From assembly GCA_025345505.1 (NCBI GenBank), contig JANVCC010009742.1, forward strand, positions 2,998,202 through 3,062,201: a DNA stretch of 64,000 bases. The letters are read 5' to 3'. The position numbers and the translations under genes are program-made. The notes below the pieces were generated by a model. It was not told the origin of the DNA, did no database searches, and worked only from the letters and a program-made list of their open reading frames with translations. This document shows positions 7,521-15,528 of this stretch, piece after piece. Numbering within the stretch: the first letter of the stretch is position 1; each line of letters opens with the position of its first letter. Origin of the DNA: Todiramphus chloris collaris. Lineage: Eukaryota > Chordata > Aves > Coraciiformes > Alcedinidae.

Positions 7521-8063
7521 ATGGATCAGACGATCACGCAATGGCTCAATTCGCCCGCTGGCCACACTCCGGTTCTCGACGGAATAATGTTGACCGTCAC
7601 CAGCTTCGGCGTACCGCTGATGATCGTGGCCGTCATTGGCCAATGGTGGAGCAAGGCGGACAGGCTGCATGTGCGGCATACCTGCGTCTCGGCCGGACTG
7701 ACCTTTCTCATCGGACTGGGCTTGAACCAGATCATTCTGTTGTTTGTGCAGCGCATCCGGCCCTATGACGTTGATATCACGCATCTTCTCGTTCCCCCAA
7801 GCGCCGACTGGTCATTTCCGTCGGACCATGCGACGGCATCGCTTGCCATCGTCGCGGCCTTTGCGCTTCACGGTCTGGCGCGCCGCACCATTCTGCTCGG
7901 GCTGATGGCCCTTCTCGTCTGCTGGTCGCGCATCTATGTTGGCACGCACTATGTTTCCGACGTGATCGGCGGCGGTGTGACGGCCTTGCTGGCGGCCCTG
8001 GCGGTTGCCATTTTTTATCGGGAGGGGTCGAAAATCGATCGCTTCGTAACACGCGTATTCTGA
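7521..8063 (+). CDS. PAP2-family phosphatase (undecaprenyl-diphosphatase type)
   Basis: The 180-residue protein has about five membrane helices and the acid-phosphatase signature in order: VQRIRPYD (variant first motif), SFPSDHA (second) and SRIYVGTHYVSDVIGG (third, with the catalytic His and Asp). MDQTITQWLNS at 7521 is a typical start for this group and follows AGAAGAGA; upstream codons lack a ribosome site. Proteins of this size usually dephosphorylate undecaprenyl diphosphate or related lipid phosphates at the periplasmic face. Confidence 0.85.
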   Translation: MDQTITQWLNSPAGHTPVLDGIMLTVTSFGVPLMIVAVIGQWWSKADRLHVRHTCVSAGLTFLIGLGLNQIILLFVQRIRPYDVDITHLLVPPSADWSFPSDHATASLAIVAAFALHGLARRTILLGLMALLVCWSRIYVGTHYVSDVIGGGVTALLAALAVAIFYREGSKIDRFVTRVF

Positions 8064-8200
8064 AAGTTATCCGGAACGCAATGCCGCGGCAAATTCAGCC
8101 ACACTATAGCCCTAAACTAATCATTAACCCTGCTTCGGGGGCGTCGGCAAAGGCATATGTGATGTATGGTTTTGGTGGGTCGTGTTAAGGAGAGAGTGTC

Positions 8201-8512
8201 ATGTTCAAAGTTCTGGCAATGGCGGGTGTAACGGCTCTGACGCTATTGGCTTCAGCGCCGTCATTCGCGCAATCAATCGAAATAGGTCCCGGCGGCGTTC
8301 GCCTCGTCGATCCGCAAATGGATCGTCCCTATCGCAGCGTCAGCATCACTGACCGGACGGCGGTGCGCATCGCCCGCTCCGAAGGCGTGCGCGAGGTCGA
8401 CGATATCCGGCGGACACGGTCGCGCATCATCGTGGAAGGAACGGACTATCAGGGCGACGACATCAGCGTCTCCATTGATCGTCGAACCGGAGAAGTGATT
8501 TCGGTCAATTAA
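8201..8512 (+). CDS. small secreted PepSY-like protein
   Basis: The 103-residue protein has a clear signal peptide (MFKVLAMAGVTALTLLASAPSFA|Q, cleavage near residue 23). The C-terminal half (VRIARSEGVREVDDIRRTRSRIIVEG...VSIDRRTGEVISVN) has the pattern of a PepSY/DUF-type inhibitory domain. ATG follows AAGGAGAGAGTGTC. A terminator follows directly, so it is monocistronic. The exact role is unknown. Confidence 0.75.
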   Translation: MFKVLAMAGVTALTLLASAPSFAQSIEIGPGGVRLVDPQMDRPYRSVSITDRTAVRIARSEGVREVDDIRRTRSRIIVEGTDYQGDDISVSIDRRTGEVISVN

Positions 8513-8532
8513 CGCCGGGTTGAAGCTTTATC

Positions 8533-8570
8533 CGCCCCGCTGCCCCCTGGGGATGGCGGGGCGTTTCCTT
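8533..8570 (+). terminator. Rho-independent terminator
   Basis: CGCCCCGC and GCGGGGCG (8533-8540 and 8556-8563) enclose a loop that can itself pair (CCCC/GGGG). TTTCCTTTT follows. It ends the PepSY-like gene. Confidence 0.75.
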
Positions 8571-8600
8571 TTGCTTGCCGTCACACCCGCGCGGTGGTCG

Positions 8601-8834
8601 TCAGAGAATTCTCTTGATCTCCACCCAGTCATTCATGTCGTTGATCTTGAGTTTTCCGATGTTTCCGGCCGTATCGAGCAGAACTTCCGGCATGAACTGG
8701 TGCAGATACTCGTCATCGCTGCTGGTCTGCTCCCATACCTGGCCATTGGTGAGTTCGAACTTTACCCCAAGCCCGTAGCCATTGGTCGAGCCTTTGATCG
8801 TCTCCTTGTCATATTCCATGGGCAGCCCTTTCAT
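8601..8834 (-). CDS. hypothetical 77-residue protein
   Basis: From ATG at 8834 the product (MKGLPMEYDKETIKG..., with FELTNGQVWEQT and NDMNDWVEIKRIL) has a soluble beta-rich look and protein-like composition. No good ribosome site is visible. The frame extends upstream with an alternative TTG that would overlap the DUF982 gene, so the start is uncertain and a truncated N-terminus is possible. The NGQVW motif is common in small SH3-like or lipocalin-like proteins, which is not enough to name it. Confidence 0.45.
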   Translation of the reverse strand: MKGLPMEYDKETIKGSTNGYGLGVKFELTNGQVWEQTSSDDEYLHQFMPEVLLDTAGNIGKLKINDMNDWVEIKRIL

Positions 8835-8904
8835 CCGGAAAAACCCAGTGTCATTCAAGCCGGACAGTTCGTCAATCAAGGGTGATGGAACCACTTGCCT
8901 TCTG

Positions 8905-9237
8905 ATGCATTTGAAGCTTATGGAAATGCTTTCATTCACGCATGTGACCATCAAGTCGCCGCGTACCGGCCGCGTGATCGTTGTGCGCAATGTGCGCGAC
9001 GCGCTGACCATGCTGACGCAGTACTGGTCGCGGCGCCGGGGTGAAAAGCACAGGATTGCCTGTGACGCATGCCGCAATGCACTTGATGAAAAATTGTCCG
9101 CCGAGGATGCACGCGCAGCCTTTGTCGCCGCATCGCTGGAAGCGGGTATCGATGTCAGCGAGCGCACCGGATCGCAATTGGGGACCACGCTCGGCGCATC
9201 GACCGATCAGCCGGGAAAACCTGCGAATACGATCTAG
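8905..9237 (+). CDS. DUF982 domain protein
   Basis: Up to 110 residues contain the DUF982 pattern: a strand (FTHVTIKSPRTGRVIVVRNV), then RDALTMLTQYWSRRRGEKH, a Cys-containing helix (ACDACRNALDEKLSAEDARA) and AAFVAASLEAGI. DUF982 proteins are numerous in Rhizobiales, often on symbiotic plasmids, with no known function. Starts at 8905, 8920 and 8926 are all possible, with weak ribosome sites. Confidence 0.75.
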   Translation: MHLKLMEMLSFTHVTIKSPRTGRVIVVRNVRDALTMLTQYWSRRRGEKHRIACDACRNALDEKLSAEDARAAFVAASLEAGIDVSERTGSQLGTTLGASTDQPGKPANTI

Positions 9238-9301
9238 GGTCAGGTTAGGGTCTTATGGGACAGTATCCCGATGGGGCGATGGTTGAACTGACGGGAGCCC
9301 G

Positions 9302-9430
9302 TCAGGCCATGGAAGAACAAATCTGACTAATCAGCACGGCGATTGCCAGCGCAAAGCCAAACACAAGCAAATGGCACCACGCGGGCGTGGTATAGTGCAA
9401 GTGCTGTTCGTCCTCATCATCTTCATACAT
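9302..9430 (-). CDS. 42-residue acidic single-pass membrane peptide
   Basis: ATG at 9430 has AGGGGAA seven bases upstream. The N-terminus is strongly acidic (MYEDDEDEQHLHY), followed by one hydrophobic helix (HLLVFGFALAIAVLISQI) and a short tail. It is too short for most gene finders. No homologue is recalled. Confidence 0.55.
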   Translation of the reverse strand: MYEDDEDEQHLHYTTPAWCHLLVFGFALAIAVLISQICSSMA

Positions 9431-9717
9431 TCGAATGTTCCCCTAATTCGTCTGCAGGTGCCTATTCCATCAACATGAAAGTTAAATGTCAAAGCGTGTG
9501 CATGAAAATAATTCAGAAAATGCACCGAAAATGACCTGTTGGGCAGAGAAGTGTTGCGGAATCGACCCACAGAAGCGTGCTGCAGTGCATCAAAAACGGA
9601 GATTCTCAGGTGCCGTCACCGATGCGGGCAGGGGATGGCGATTGCAGGCGCAGCCGGAATGCATCCCGCCGGAGCGGTAATATCCGGTTGAATCACAGTT
9701 TACTAAACCTAGGGTTG

Positions 9718-9828
9718 TTATGCGAAGGCGCGTCCGAGTATCCAGACAGCGGCCAGAATGACAAGCATGATAATCGCAAGCCGCCAGGAACCTGCGAATA
9801 CGCCGGGTTGTTTGTTATCATCAGACAT
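9718..9828 (-). CDS. 36-residue single-pass membrane peptide
   Basis: ATG at 9828 follows GGAATCTTCA. The product MSDDNKQPGVFAGSWR is followed by one hydrophobic helix (LAIIMLVILAAVWILG) and RAFA. The layout (polar N-terminus, helix, Arg near the C-terminus) repeats that of the peptides at 9302 and 10597. The function is unknown. Confidence 0.55.
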   Translation of the reverse strand: MSDDNKQPGVFAGSWRLAIIMLVILAAVWILGRAFA

Positions 9829-10047
9829 TGAAGATTCCAGAGCGATTAAAATTTTATCGAAATGAATACAACTATTGCGCGAATATGCAATGAGAACTTC
9901 TGTAACTATGGAAGGTGAAATGTTGCGTCCGGCCGCCGACGCCAGCGTTTCGAGCTGAGGCGCCGTGAACAGATCCGGTCGAATGCCGGGCATCGATGGC
10001 ACCGGTCATCGCTCCATTGCACCGGTGCCGTGTCGGATACCGAGGTC

Positions 10048-10239
10048 CTATTTGGTCAGAAACCTCACCTTGAGCTTGCGAACGATATGGCGCGATCTCA
10101 GCTTCTTGATAAGCCTGTCTTCGAGCTTGACGTTCCGGGCGATAAGTTCATCCCAGTTCGTCACCGCCGCGGCTTTGACGGGTTTGATTTTCCCGGCCTT
10201 TTTGACTGGCTTTGGGTTCTCGGGGCGATGTGTTGCCAT
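10048..10239 (-). CDS. 63-residue lysine-rich basic protein
   Basis: Starting at MATHRPENPKPVKKAGKIK, the product is about one-quarter Lys/Arg, with a helical middle (NWDELIARNVKLEDRLIKKL) and a basic end (RHIVRKLKVRFLTK). It has no membrane helix. Nucleic-acid binding is plausible from charge alone. GAGACCGAA precedes the ATG. Confidence 0.5.
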   Translation of the reverse strand: MATHRPENPKPVKKAGKIKPVKAAAVTNWDELIARNVKLEDRLIKKLRSRHIVRKLKVRFLTK

Positions 10240-10596
10240 TTCGGTCTCGCGATTTGAATGGCCCGGATTACGGTAGTCTTCCAAAAAGTACAAAGTAAGC
10301 ACTCAGATGACCCTTTCCAAACATCCCCTGCCAACGCAATGCAGGTGGGTGTCAGCAAATTGGACGACGGGGTGAAGCACAAGACGATATGCGCCACAAA
10401 AGGCCCGCCAGCGACAAGCTTTGGTACTTTTGTCGTCATTCTCCAGTTGTGTCGTGTTGCACGGCTCCACGCGGGGATGAATATGACAAAACCACGTGAA
10501 ATCCGTTGGATAAGCCACATTGCGTGGCCTGGTTTTCCTGCCGGCGAACCGCAATTTCGCCATTGGCGGGCCGGGGCAAAGACCGATGGAACGGAG
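10240..10596. other. intergenic stretch without a supported gene
   Basis: Frames on both strands lack ribosome sites and read as low-complexity or Cys/His-rich artefacts. No repeat, RNA or terminator was recognised. Confidence 0.45.
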
Positions 10597-10731
10597 TCAT
10601 CGCCCGAATTTGCGGCCGAGAATCAGCACAAGGGGAATGATGATCAGGAAGACGACGAGATAGCCCCATATGGATGTCATATAGGGCGCGTAGTCGTCCT
10701 TCTCCCTGCTTTCCTCGTCCTCCTCCTCCAT
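10597..10731 (-). CDS. 44-residue acidic single-pass membrane peptide
   Basis: ATG at 10731 has AGGAG six bases upstream, while an earlier ATG at 10746 would place that AGGAG inside the gene. The N-terminus is acidic (MEEEDEESREKDDYAPYM), followed by one hydrophobic helix (WGYLVVFLIIIPLVLILG) and a basic end (RKFGR), a positive-inside pattern. The function is unknown. Confidence 0.6.
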   Translation of the reverse strand: MEEEDEESREKDDYAPYMTSIWGYLVVFLIIIPLVLILGRKFGR

Positions 10732-10999
10732 TGCTTTCTCCTGCATGGGCTTGGCCAGGCAGGGGTTAACGGACTTTGAACCTGCAATTGCGGTGAGGAG
10801 CAAGTCACGTTCGACCAGCATGGCAATTCGAGAACAATTTCAAGACGCGATCATAACACTGACCCGGCGGCATCGGGAGGTGTAATATTCTAGTACATCC
10901 GATTGAGAAGCTCGGCCCTTCGATGGGCCGGGGAGAGCGGCAGAGCGCAGGCCGGTGCGGTGAGGCGACCCGGAGCTGCCGGGTATCCTGTCCGGGTTT

Positions 11000-11485
11000 T
11001 CACCGTATGACGGGATGAAACCGTCGCAGGCAGGCAAAGCCGGCGGCAATGAACAGGAGCAGCACAATCCCTTGCACGATCGCAAAAGGCGGCTCCGAGC
11101 CGGTGGGCGCCAGGGCATTCAATGCGGGTATTTTCTGGAATGACTGGGCGACCAGCACGAAAACATTGAAGTACAGCGAGATCACGGCGCCGACCACATA
11201 GACCCACCGCCACGGCCCGGCGAGATGCAGGGGGTAACGGGCGGCGATCGCGACGATGAGAATGATGATCGAGAGGATACCCACGCCGATGGCGGGCGTA
11301 AAACCTTGGTAGGGAAAGCCGAAGCCCGTCAGGCTCGTCGCTGCCGTGCTCACCAGAAAGATCAGTGTCCATCCGTCCTTTCTGTCGGACGCAAGCAGTC
11401 CGGCGAGAACGATCAGCCCCGATATGATCCCGATCAGGCTGATCAGGACGTGAACGAAAGTATAGAAAGTCATGCCAAAGATCAT
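11000..11485 (-). CDS. hypothetical multi-pass membrane protein
   Basis: ATG at 11485 follows GGAGGGG by eight bases. The 161-residue product has about five hydrophobic helices (TFVHVLISLIGIISGLIVLAG at the N-terminus), a short basic loop ASDRKDGW and a C-terminal Arg-rich end. It resembles uncharacterised membrane proteins of rhizobia; no transporter motif is visible. It is probably monocistronic. Confidence 0.7.
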   Translation of the reverse strand: MIFGMTFYTFVHVLISLIGIISGLIVLAGLLASDRKDGWTLIFLVSTAATSLTGFGFPYQGFTPAIGVGILSIIILIVAIAARYPLHLAGPWRWVYVVGAVISLYFNVFVLVAQSFQKIPALNALAPTGSEPPFAIVQGIVLLLFIAAGFACLRRFHPVIR

Positions 11486-11739
11486 GATGCGGTCCCCTCC
11501 ATGATTTTGTTCAAGCGCATTCTGAATCAAAACTGGGGAGACGAAACAACGTTTACGGGAAATTGTAAATATACAGCATCGTGAAACGATATATGAGTAA
11601 AATAGTCAATATTATTAGGAGGAATAGATCAAAGCCCGAAGTAATCAGCAGGCATATGCAAGCATATGGGTGATCGGGCTGATTTTGGTCCATGGGCCGA
11701 GCGGAGCCATGGAAATGGCGGGCAGGGGCCAGTCCGGAT

Positions 11740-11784
11740 AATTTCATATCCAACGTCAACGGCATTGGCGTTGGATATGAAATT
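11740..11784. repeat. 20-bp near-perfect inverted repeat
   Basis: AATTTCATATCCAACGTCAA (11740-11759) and its complement (11765-11784), with a single T-G pair, flank a five-base spacer. It lies immediately beyond the terminator hairpin of the Flp pilin gene. It may be a second, bidirectional termination or mRNA-end structure, or the remnant of a mobile element. Confidence 0.6.
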
Positions 11785-11785
11785 A

Positions 11786-11809
11786 GGGTTGCCCGTTGCC
11801 AGGCAACCC
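11786..11809 (-). terminator. terminator hairpin of the Flp pilin gene
   Basis: Read leftward, GGGTTGCC, an eight-base loop and GGCAACCC are followed by TAATTT. It starts 11 bases after the pilin stop codon. Confidence 0.6.
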
Positions 11810-11819
11810 CAACGACTTG

Positions 11820-11999
11820 TTAGTTAACAGTCGTATTCTTGAACTTTGTGCCGAGGTTGGTGAACAGCGTGCCGAGGTTTGTGCCAAGCGAGGTTGCACC
11901 TGCGATGATGCCGACGGAGATGAGGGCAGCAATCAGGCCGTATTCGATGGCTGTTGCGCCGGACTCATCCTTGAGAAAACGTGTGAAAAGAGTTGTCAT
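11820..11999 (-). CDS. Flp/Fap-type pilin, orphan
   Basis: The 59-residue prepilin starts MTTLFTRFLKDESGATAIEYG. It carries the Flp hallmark: a basic leader, then Gly|Ala with Thr, Glu at +5 and Tyr at +6 (ATAIEY), followed by one hydrophobic helix (GLIAALISVGIIAG). A TadV-type prepilin peptidase would cleave after Gly14, and such pilins form adhesive tight-adherence fibres. No tad/cpa assembly gene is in this window, so it must depend on a locus elsewhere. AGGGATACAGAAC precedes the ATG. Confidence 0.9.
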   Translation of the reverse strand: MTTLFTRFLKDESGATAIEYGLIAALISVGIIAGATSLGTNLGTLFTNLGTKFKNTTVN

Positions 12000-12733
12000 G
12001 TTCTGTATCCCTGTTGAAGCGTTGCTTTTGACGCGGTTTCGTTGAACCGTCGTGAACTTAGGCTTTCAACAATTTCGGCTGACTTAAAAAAACTGGTTAG
12101 CAAAGTATCACCGGATTTCTTGCTTAATCATCGCTTACATCGCCCTGAACATTTTAAGTAAAATGAAAGTCATGACCGCAGGGCGTGCATTTCCCGCGCC
12201 GTGCCGTGCGGCGTACCCCGACGCTGGCCCCTCAAAACCGCTGCGCTATCGCCTGATCCCCGGCAATGCCTTCGCTTGGGCAAGCAGATGCAATCCTCCG
12301 GTGGCGTTCGAGGGAGCCCTTCAAAATAAGTTTTCATTAAAAATGTAAGTAATCATGTGCTTTTCCAATTTTATCATGCGCTTACTTAAAGAAGGCATGG
12401 TGTAGTTTACAATAATAAAGAAAAAATATTGAGAAGTGAAACTAAAACCCATGTTCTTACGTATCGACTATATCCATTCCAGCTTATGTTGGAGGTTTTT
12501 GCGATGGAGATCGATGGAAGTTTAGAATTTTAAGAAAATATATGAATAGATATAAGTAACAATGCGAAGCACATCGTTGTCTCGCGTAAAAATCTTTGTG
12601 TTTTAATAATTTTATTTAGAAAATATCTATTGAATAATAAGTGTTGTATTGATTTATTTCAAATAGTGATGCATATATCGGTGTTCTTGGTTTGTGAATG
12701 CTTGGGTACAATAGTAATAATCGGGAGGTTGTA
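12000..12733. other. AT-rich intergenic stretch without a supported gene
   Basis: The 734 bases between the pilin and the Gly-rich protein become distinctly AT-rich from about 12330 to 12720, unlike the rest of the window. The open frame at 12163-12348 has no ribosome site and an unlikely composition. No repeat or RNA fold was recognised. The base composition suggests a regulatory region or acquired DNA. Confidence 0.5.
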
Positions 12734-13447
12734 ATGAATAAGTTCGAAAAGAAGACGAGCTGCATTGTAGCTGGCTCTTTCATACTTGCGGTGCTTACGA
12801 CGTCGGCGCTTGCCGGAGGTTTGTCGGTAGGCGGGGTTTCAGTCGGCGGTTCGCAGAATGGCGGTCTGGGCGTTGGTGCCAGCGCCAATCTCGGCGGCGT
12901 AAAGGCGGGTGCTGATGCATCGGTTGGCGGCTCCAAGGGTGTTGCTGCGGGCGTCGGCGCATCGATCGGCGGTTCAAACGGAATCAATGCGGGGGCGGGC
13001 GCCAGCGTCAACAATGGCGTTAGTGCCGGACTTGGCGCCAATGTCGGCGGATCCAAAGGTGTGACAGCTGGAGCTGGCGCAAATATCGGATCAGGCGGGA
13101 TCGGTGCAGGGGTTGGAGCCAATGTCGGTGGAACCGGCGGCATTGGCGCCGGGGTCGGCGTTGGCATTGGTGGTGGCAGCAATACGGGCGGCACCAGCCC
13201 GGGCGGTACCAGTCCCGGCGGTGTCAGTACCGGCGGGGTCACGACGGGTGGTGGTATTCTTGGCGGCGGCACCAAGCCGGGCAGCCTCAATCCCGGCGTA
13301 AACAACAAGGCGATCGCTGCCAGACTGGCACAGCTCACGGCGCAGGACAGGATGAAGCTGAAAATCCGCTGTGCGGAAATTTCATCCAACGCGACGAGCT
13401 ATGACAGCTCGCTGGTTGCCCTGTGCAAGCTGCTGCGCGGCTCATGA
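12734..13447 (+). CDS. secreted glycine-rich repeat protein
   Basis: ATG at 12734 follows GGGAGG by five bases. The 237-residue product has a signal peptide (cleavage after TTSALA near residue 28). About 150 residues follow of degenerate repeats of the form G-x-G-A-x-V/I-G-G-S-x-G, then a Gly/Thr/Ser-Pro-rich part (TSPGGTSPGGVSTGG). The C-terminal domain of about 45 residues has two Cys and a helix (RLAQLTAQDRMKLKIRC). Such repeats form extended beta-roll or fibre-like surface proteins. No known family is assigned. Confidence 0.75.
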   Translation: MNKFEKKTSCIVAGSFILAVLTTSALAGGLSVGGVSVGGSQNGGLGVGASANLGGVKAGADASVGGSKGVAAGVGASIGGSNGINAGAGASVNNGVSAGLGANVGGSKGVTAGAGANIGSGGIGAGVGANVGGTGGIGAGVGVGIGGGSNTGGTSPGGTSPGGVSTGGVTTGGGILGGGTKPGSLNPGVNNKAIAARLAQLTAQDRMKLKIRCAEISSNATSYDSSLVALCKLLRGS

Positions 13448-13467
13448 GAACAGGCGCATGAGACAAG

Positions 13468-13494
13468 AATGGCCCCGGAAGGGGCCATTTCTTT
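13468..13494. terminator. bidirectional Rho-independent terminator
   Basis: AATGGCCCC, a short GGAA-centred loop and GGGGCCATT are followed by TTCTTT rightward and TTCTTG leftward. It separates the convergent Gly-rich and lipoprotein genes. Confidence 0.8.
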
Positions 13495-13528
13495 GCCAGG
13501 ACCGGCGCGGCGGGTGTCTGCCGGGCAA

Positions 13529-13855
13529 TCAGCCCGTGCATTTCCGCCGTGCGATGGAGCGGGTCATGGAATCAACCTGTCCCTGCAGAGCGCCGGCCTT
13601 CTTCTGGTTGGCGGTGCGATAATCCGGCAGAATGGGACCGAAGCCCGTGATCACGCTCGGTTCCCGGTAGCCTGCGCCATTGGTCAGGCTGCTGATCTGG
13701 GCCATTGCGCTGTTCTTTTGCGCAATCAAAGCGGGGCACTCGACCGTATCGTAGTGCAGGGATGAAATTTTCTCGCGATCAAGCTGCCCCTGTATATTGC
13801 CGCAGCCGGCCAGCAGCACAGCCACAATAATCAGCGGAAGGTGTTTCGTCGTCAT
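13529..13855 (-). CDS. small lipoprotein, function unknown
   Basis: MTTKHLPLIIVAVLLAGCG is a lipoprotein signal with lipobox LAGC (lipidated Cys18). ATG at 13855 follows GAGGAAATTGGCAC. The mature part of about 90 residues is soluble, with a helical C-terminal region (ANQKKAGALQGQVDSMTRSI) and a late Cys. No family is recognised. It is convergent with the Gly-rich gene. Confidence 0.75.
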   Translation of the reverse strand: MTTKHLPLIIVAVLLAGCGNIQGQLDREKISSLHYDTVECPALIAQKNSAMAQISSLTNGAGYREPSVITGFGPILPDYRTANQKKAGALQGQVDSMTRSIARRKCTG

Positions 13856-14234
13856 GTGCCAATTTCCTCGATCACGAATAGCGGGACATGAATGGGCCAA
13901 TGCCGCCGTTTTGGCAAGATGGCAGCGTGAATCAGTTCGCCGGCACTTGCGGCAGCGCAGCATCACTCCGGACCAGGGGATGGCGGTGGACGGCGGCAAC
14001 GCCGCTGCCGTATGATCTGTCTGTAAATTCAAACTAATCAGAGTGTTGTGCTGATTTTCATAATGAATATATCAACGTCGATGTTTAAAACTGTAGTGAA
14101 ATATCGATTTAATCAGAAATCTCTAGCCAATTGGTCTTGTATTGAAGTTTTGGCTTGCTGATGACGCCCGCTCGCCCTTATGATTCTGTTTCCGGGAGCA
14201 CCCGGCATTGCAACGCAAGAGTGAGGAGACAGGA
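13856..14234. other. intergenic stretch without a supported gene
   Basis: This divergent region between the lipoprotein and the gene at 14235 is AT-rich from about 14035 to 14155, consistent with promoters. No gene, repeat or RNA was recognised. Confidence 0.5.
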
Positions 14235-14585
14235 ATGCCTGGTTTGCTGCACCCACTTCATGACGGCCACGCGCCCATCATATTGCATAGTGCCTTTCAA
14301 GACGCCCTTGATGCTTTGGAGGATTGGGAACTCGGGCACGATGAACCTCAGATCGAGGTCAACGACCGGCAGGTTCTGATCAGCGCCGTGTTCCGGCGTC
14401 TGTGGACCTGCACCGATATTCTTCCATCGAGAACGCTGGATGTCGTGGAAGACTTACTGCCATTGCGTTCGGCGGAGTTCAAGGCCGGCACGTCAACCTA
14501 TGCCGATGCTGCCCATAGTCTATGGGAATTGAGCCTGCAGAAACGCGCGGCCTCTTACGAAATGCAGCATCACAACGCCTCCTGA
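14235..14585 (+). CDS. hypothetical 116-residue soluble protein
   Basis: ATG at 14235 follows GAGGAG by six bases and is preferred to the upstream codon at 14208. The acidic product (MPGLLHPLHDGHAP...; DALDALEDWELGHDEPQIEV; RTLDVVEDLLPLRSAEF) is predicted helical with no membrane segment. No family is recognised. A terminator follows directly. Confidence 0.65.
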   Translation: MPGLLHPLHDGHAPIILHSAFQDALDALEDWELGHDEPQIEVNDRQVLISAVFRRLWTCTDILPSRTLDVVEDLLPLRSAEFKAGTSTYADAAHSLWELSLQKRAASYEMQHHNAS

Positions 14586-14605
14586 GACACATTGGACGCT
14601 TTTTG

Positions 14606-14645
14606 AATTACCCGCCGCTTTGACCCGGCGGGTAATTTGTTTTTC
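14606..14645. terminator. bidirectional Rho-independent terminator
   Basis: AATTACCCGCCG and CGGCGGGTAATT form a 12-pair stem followed by TGTTTTT. It serves the gene ending at 14585 and, read leftward, the DUF305 gene ending at 14672. Confidence 0.85.
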
Positions 14646-14671
14646 GCATGCCTTATGGATGGCGCGGCGGT

Positions 14672-15052
14672 TTAGCCGCCATGTTTGGCCAGCCAGGCCT
14701 TCATCTGTTTGATTTCGCCTTCCTGCGCGGCGATGATATCGGTCGCAAGCTTGCGGATTTCTTCATCCTTGCCGTATTTCAGCTCCACCTTGGCCATGTC
14801 GATTGCGCCCTGATGGTGCGCAACCATGCCGCGGACAAAATCCTTGTCGGCATCGCCGGAAAATTTGATGGACATGTCCTTGTGCATCTTGGTGTTTGCC
14901 TGCGCAAATGCCTTGGATGACGGGCCCTGATCGCCGGTTGGCTGCATTGCCATGGCATCATGCTTCATCATCTTGTGCTCCTGCGCCAGGGCTGGTGCGG
15001 TGAAGGCGAGGGCGCAGACAAGGGCTGTGGCGGAGAAATAAGAGGTTTTCAT
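14672..15052 (-). CDS. DUF305-family periplasmic protein
   Basis: The 126-residue protein has a signal peptide (cleavage after APALA near residue 23), a Met/His-rich segment (EHKMMKHDAMAMQ) and the DUF305 core with the MVAHHQGAIDMAKVEL motif and IIAAQEGEIKQMKAWL. DUF305 is a four-helix ferritin-like fold; members such as CopM bind copper through Met and His. The next gene downstream of the shared upstream region encodes another Cys/His-rich exported protein, supporting a metal-handling role. Confidence 0.85.
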   Translation of the reverse strand: MKTSYFSATALVCALAFTAPALAQEHKMMKHDAMAMQPTGDQGPSSKAFAQANTKMHKDMSIKFSGDADKDFVRGMVAHHQGAIDMAKVELKYGKDEEIRKLATDIIAAQEGEIKQMKAWLAKHGG

Positions 15053-15113
15053 CGAATTGATCTTTCCTTAGGTCAGACAGACAAGCACAGGCTATGACCT
15101 GTTCACCCGTGCG

Positions 15114-15473
15114 TTATGAAGGATAGGAAGCGATCAACAGTGGTTTGGGCGGCGGCGACAGCGGTGCGCTGGCCTGGGCAATGAGGGGCAGTTCCATGCC
15201 GTGCGGCACCAGCATTCGGGTCGAGGCCGTGGTCACGGCGGCAATGCCGATGGCGGGAATGGCGATGCAGGCGGAGCATAGCGCGGGATGGGGCAGCTTG
15301 GCCGTGTCCGTGCAATGCTTCTGGTCGCCGGCACAGGCATGGGCGTGGCCGGCCATCTGACCGGTCGATTGTACCGCCATTTCGCCCGCCAACCGGACGG
15401 GCGCCGCAAACACGGGCACCCAGCCGACGGAAAACGCCGTGAGGAACGTCAGAAGAATGGCAAGCCTGCTCAT
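15114..15473 (-). CDS. exported Cys/His-rich protein (DUF2946-like)
   Basis: The 119-residue protein has an N-terminal hydrophobic signal (MSRLAILLTFLTAFSVGW), a central CAGDQKHC and CSAC pair of Cys motifs with several His, and a second hydrophobic segment ending in Pro-rich sequence. The layout fits the DUF2946 group of small proteins next to copper and metal genes. It lies just upstream of the DUF305 gene on the same strand, about 60 bases apart, probably as one transcript. Confidence 0.65.
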   Translation of the reverse strand: MSRLAILLTFLTAFSVGWVPVFAAPVRLAGEMAVQSTGQMAGHAHACAGDQKHCTDTAKLPHPALCSACIAIPAIGIAAVTTASTRMLVPHGMELPLIAQASAPLSPPPKPLLIASYPS

Positions 15474-15528
15474 GGCGTTTTCATAACAGGAACAATCGGG
15501 AAGACGAAATCACCTTCTGTTTATTGCG

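Noticed and set aside
10258-10779. 173-residue rightward frame
   Set aside because: It overlaps the leftward 44-residue membrane peptide, which has a much better start, and its composition is not protein-like.
12163-12348. 61-residue rightward frame in the AT-rich intergenic stretch
   Set aside because: No ribosome site, unlikely composition, and no similarity recalled.
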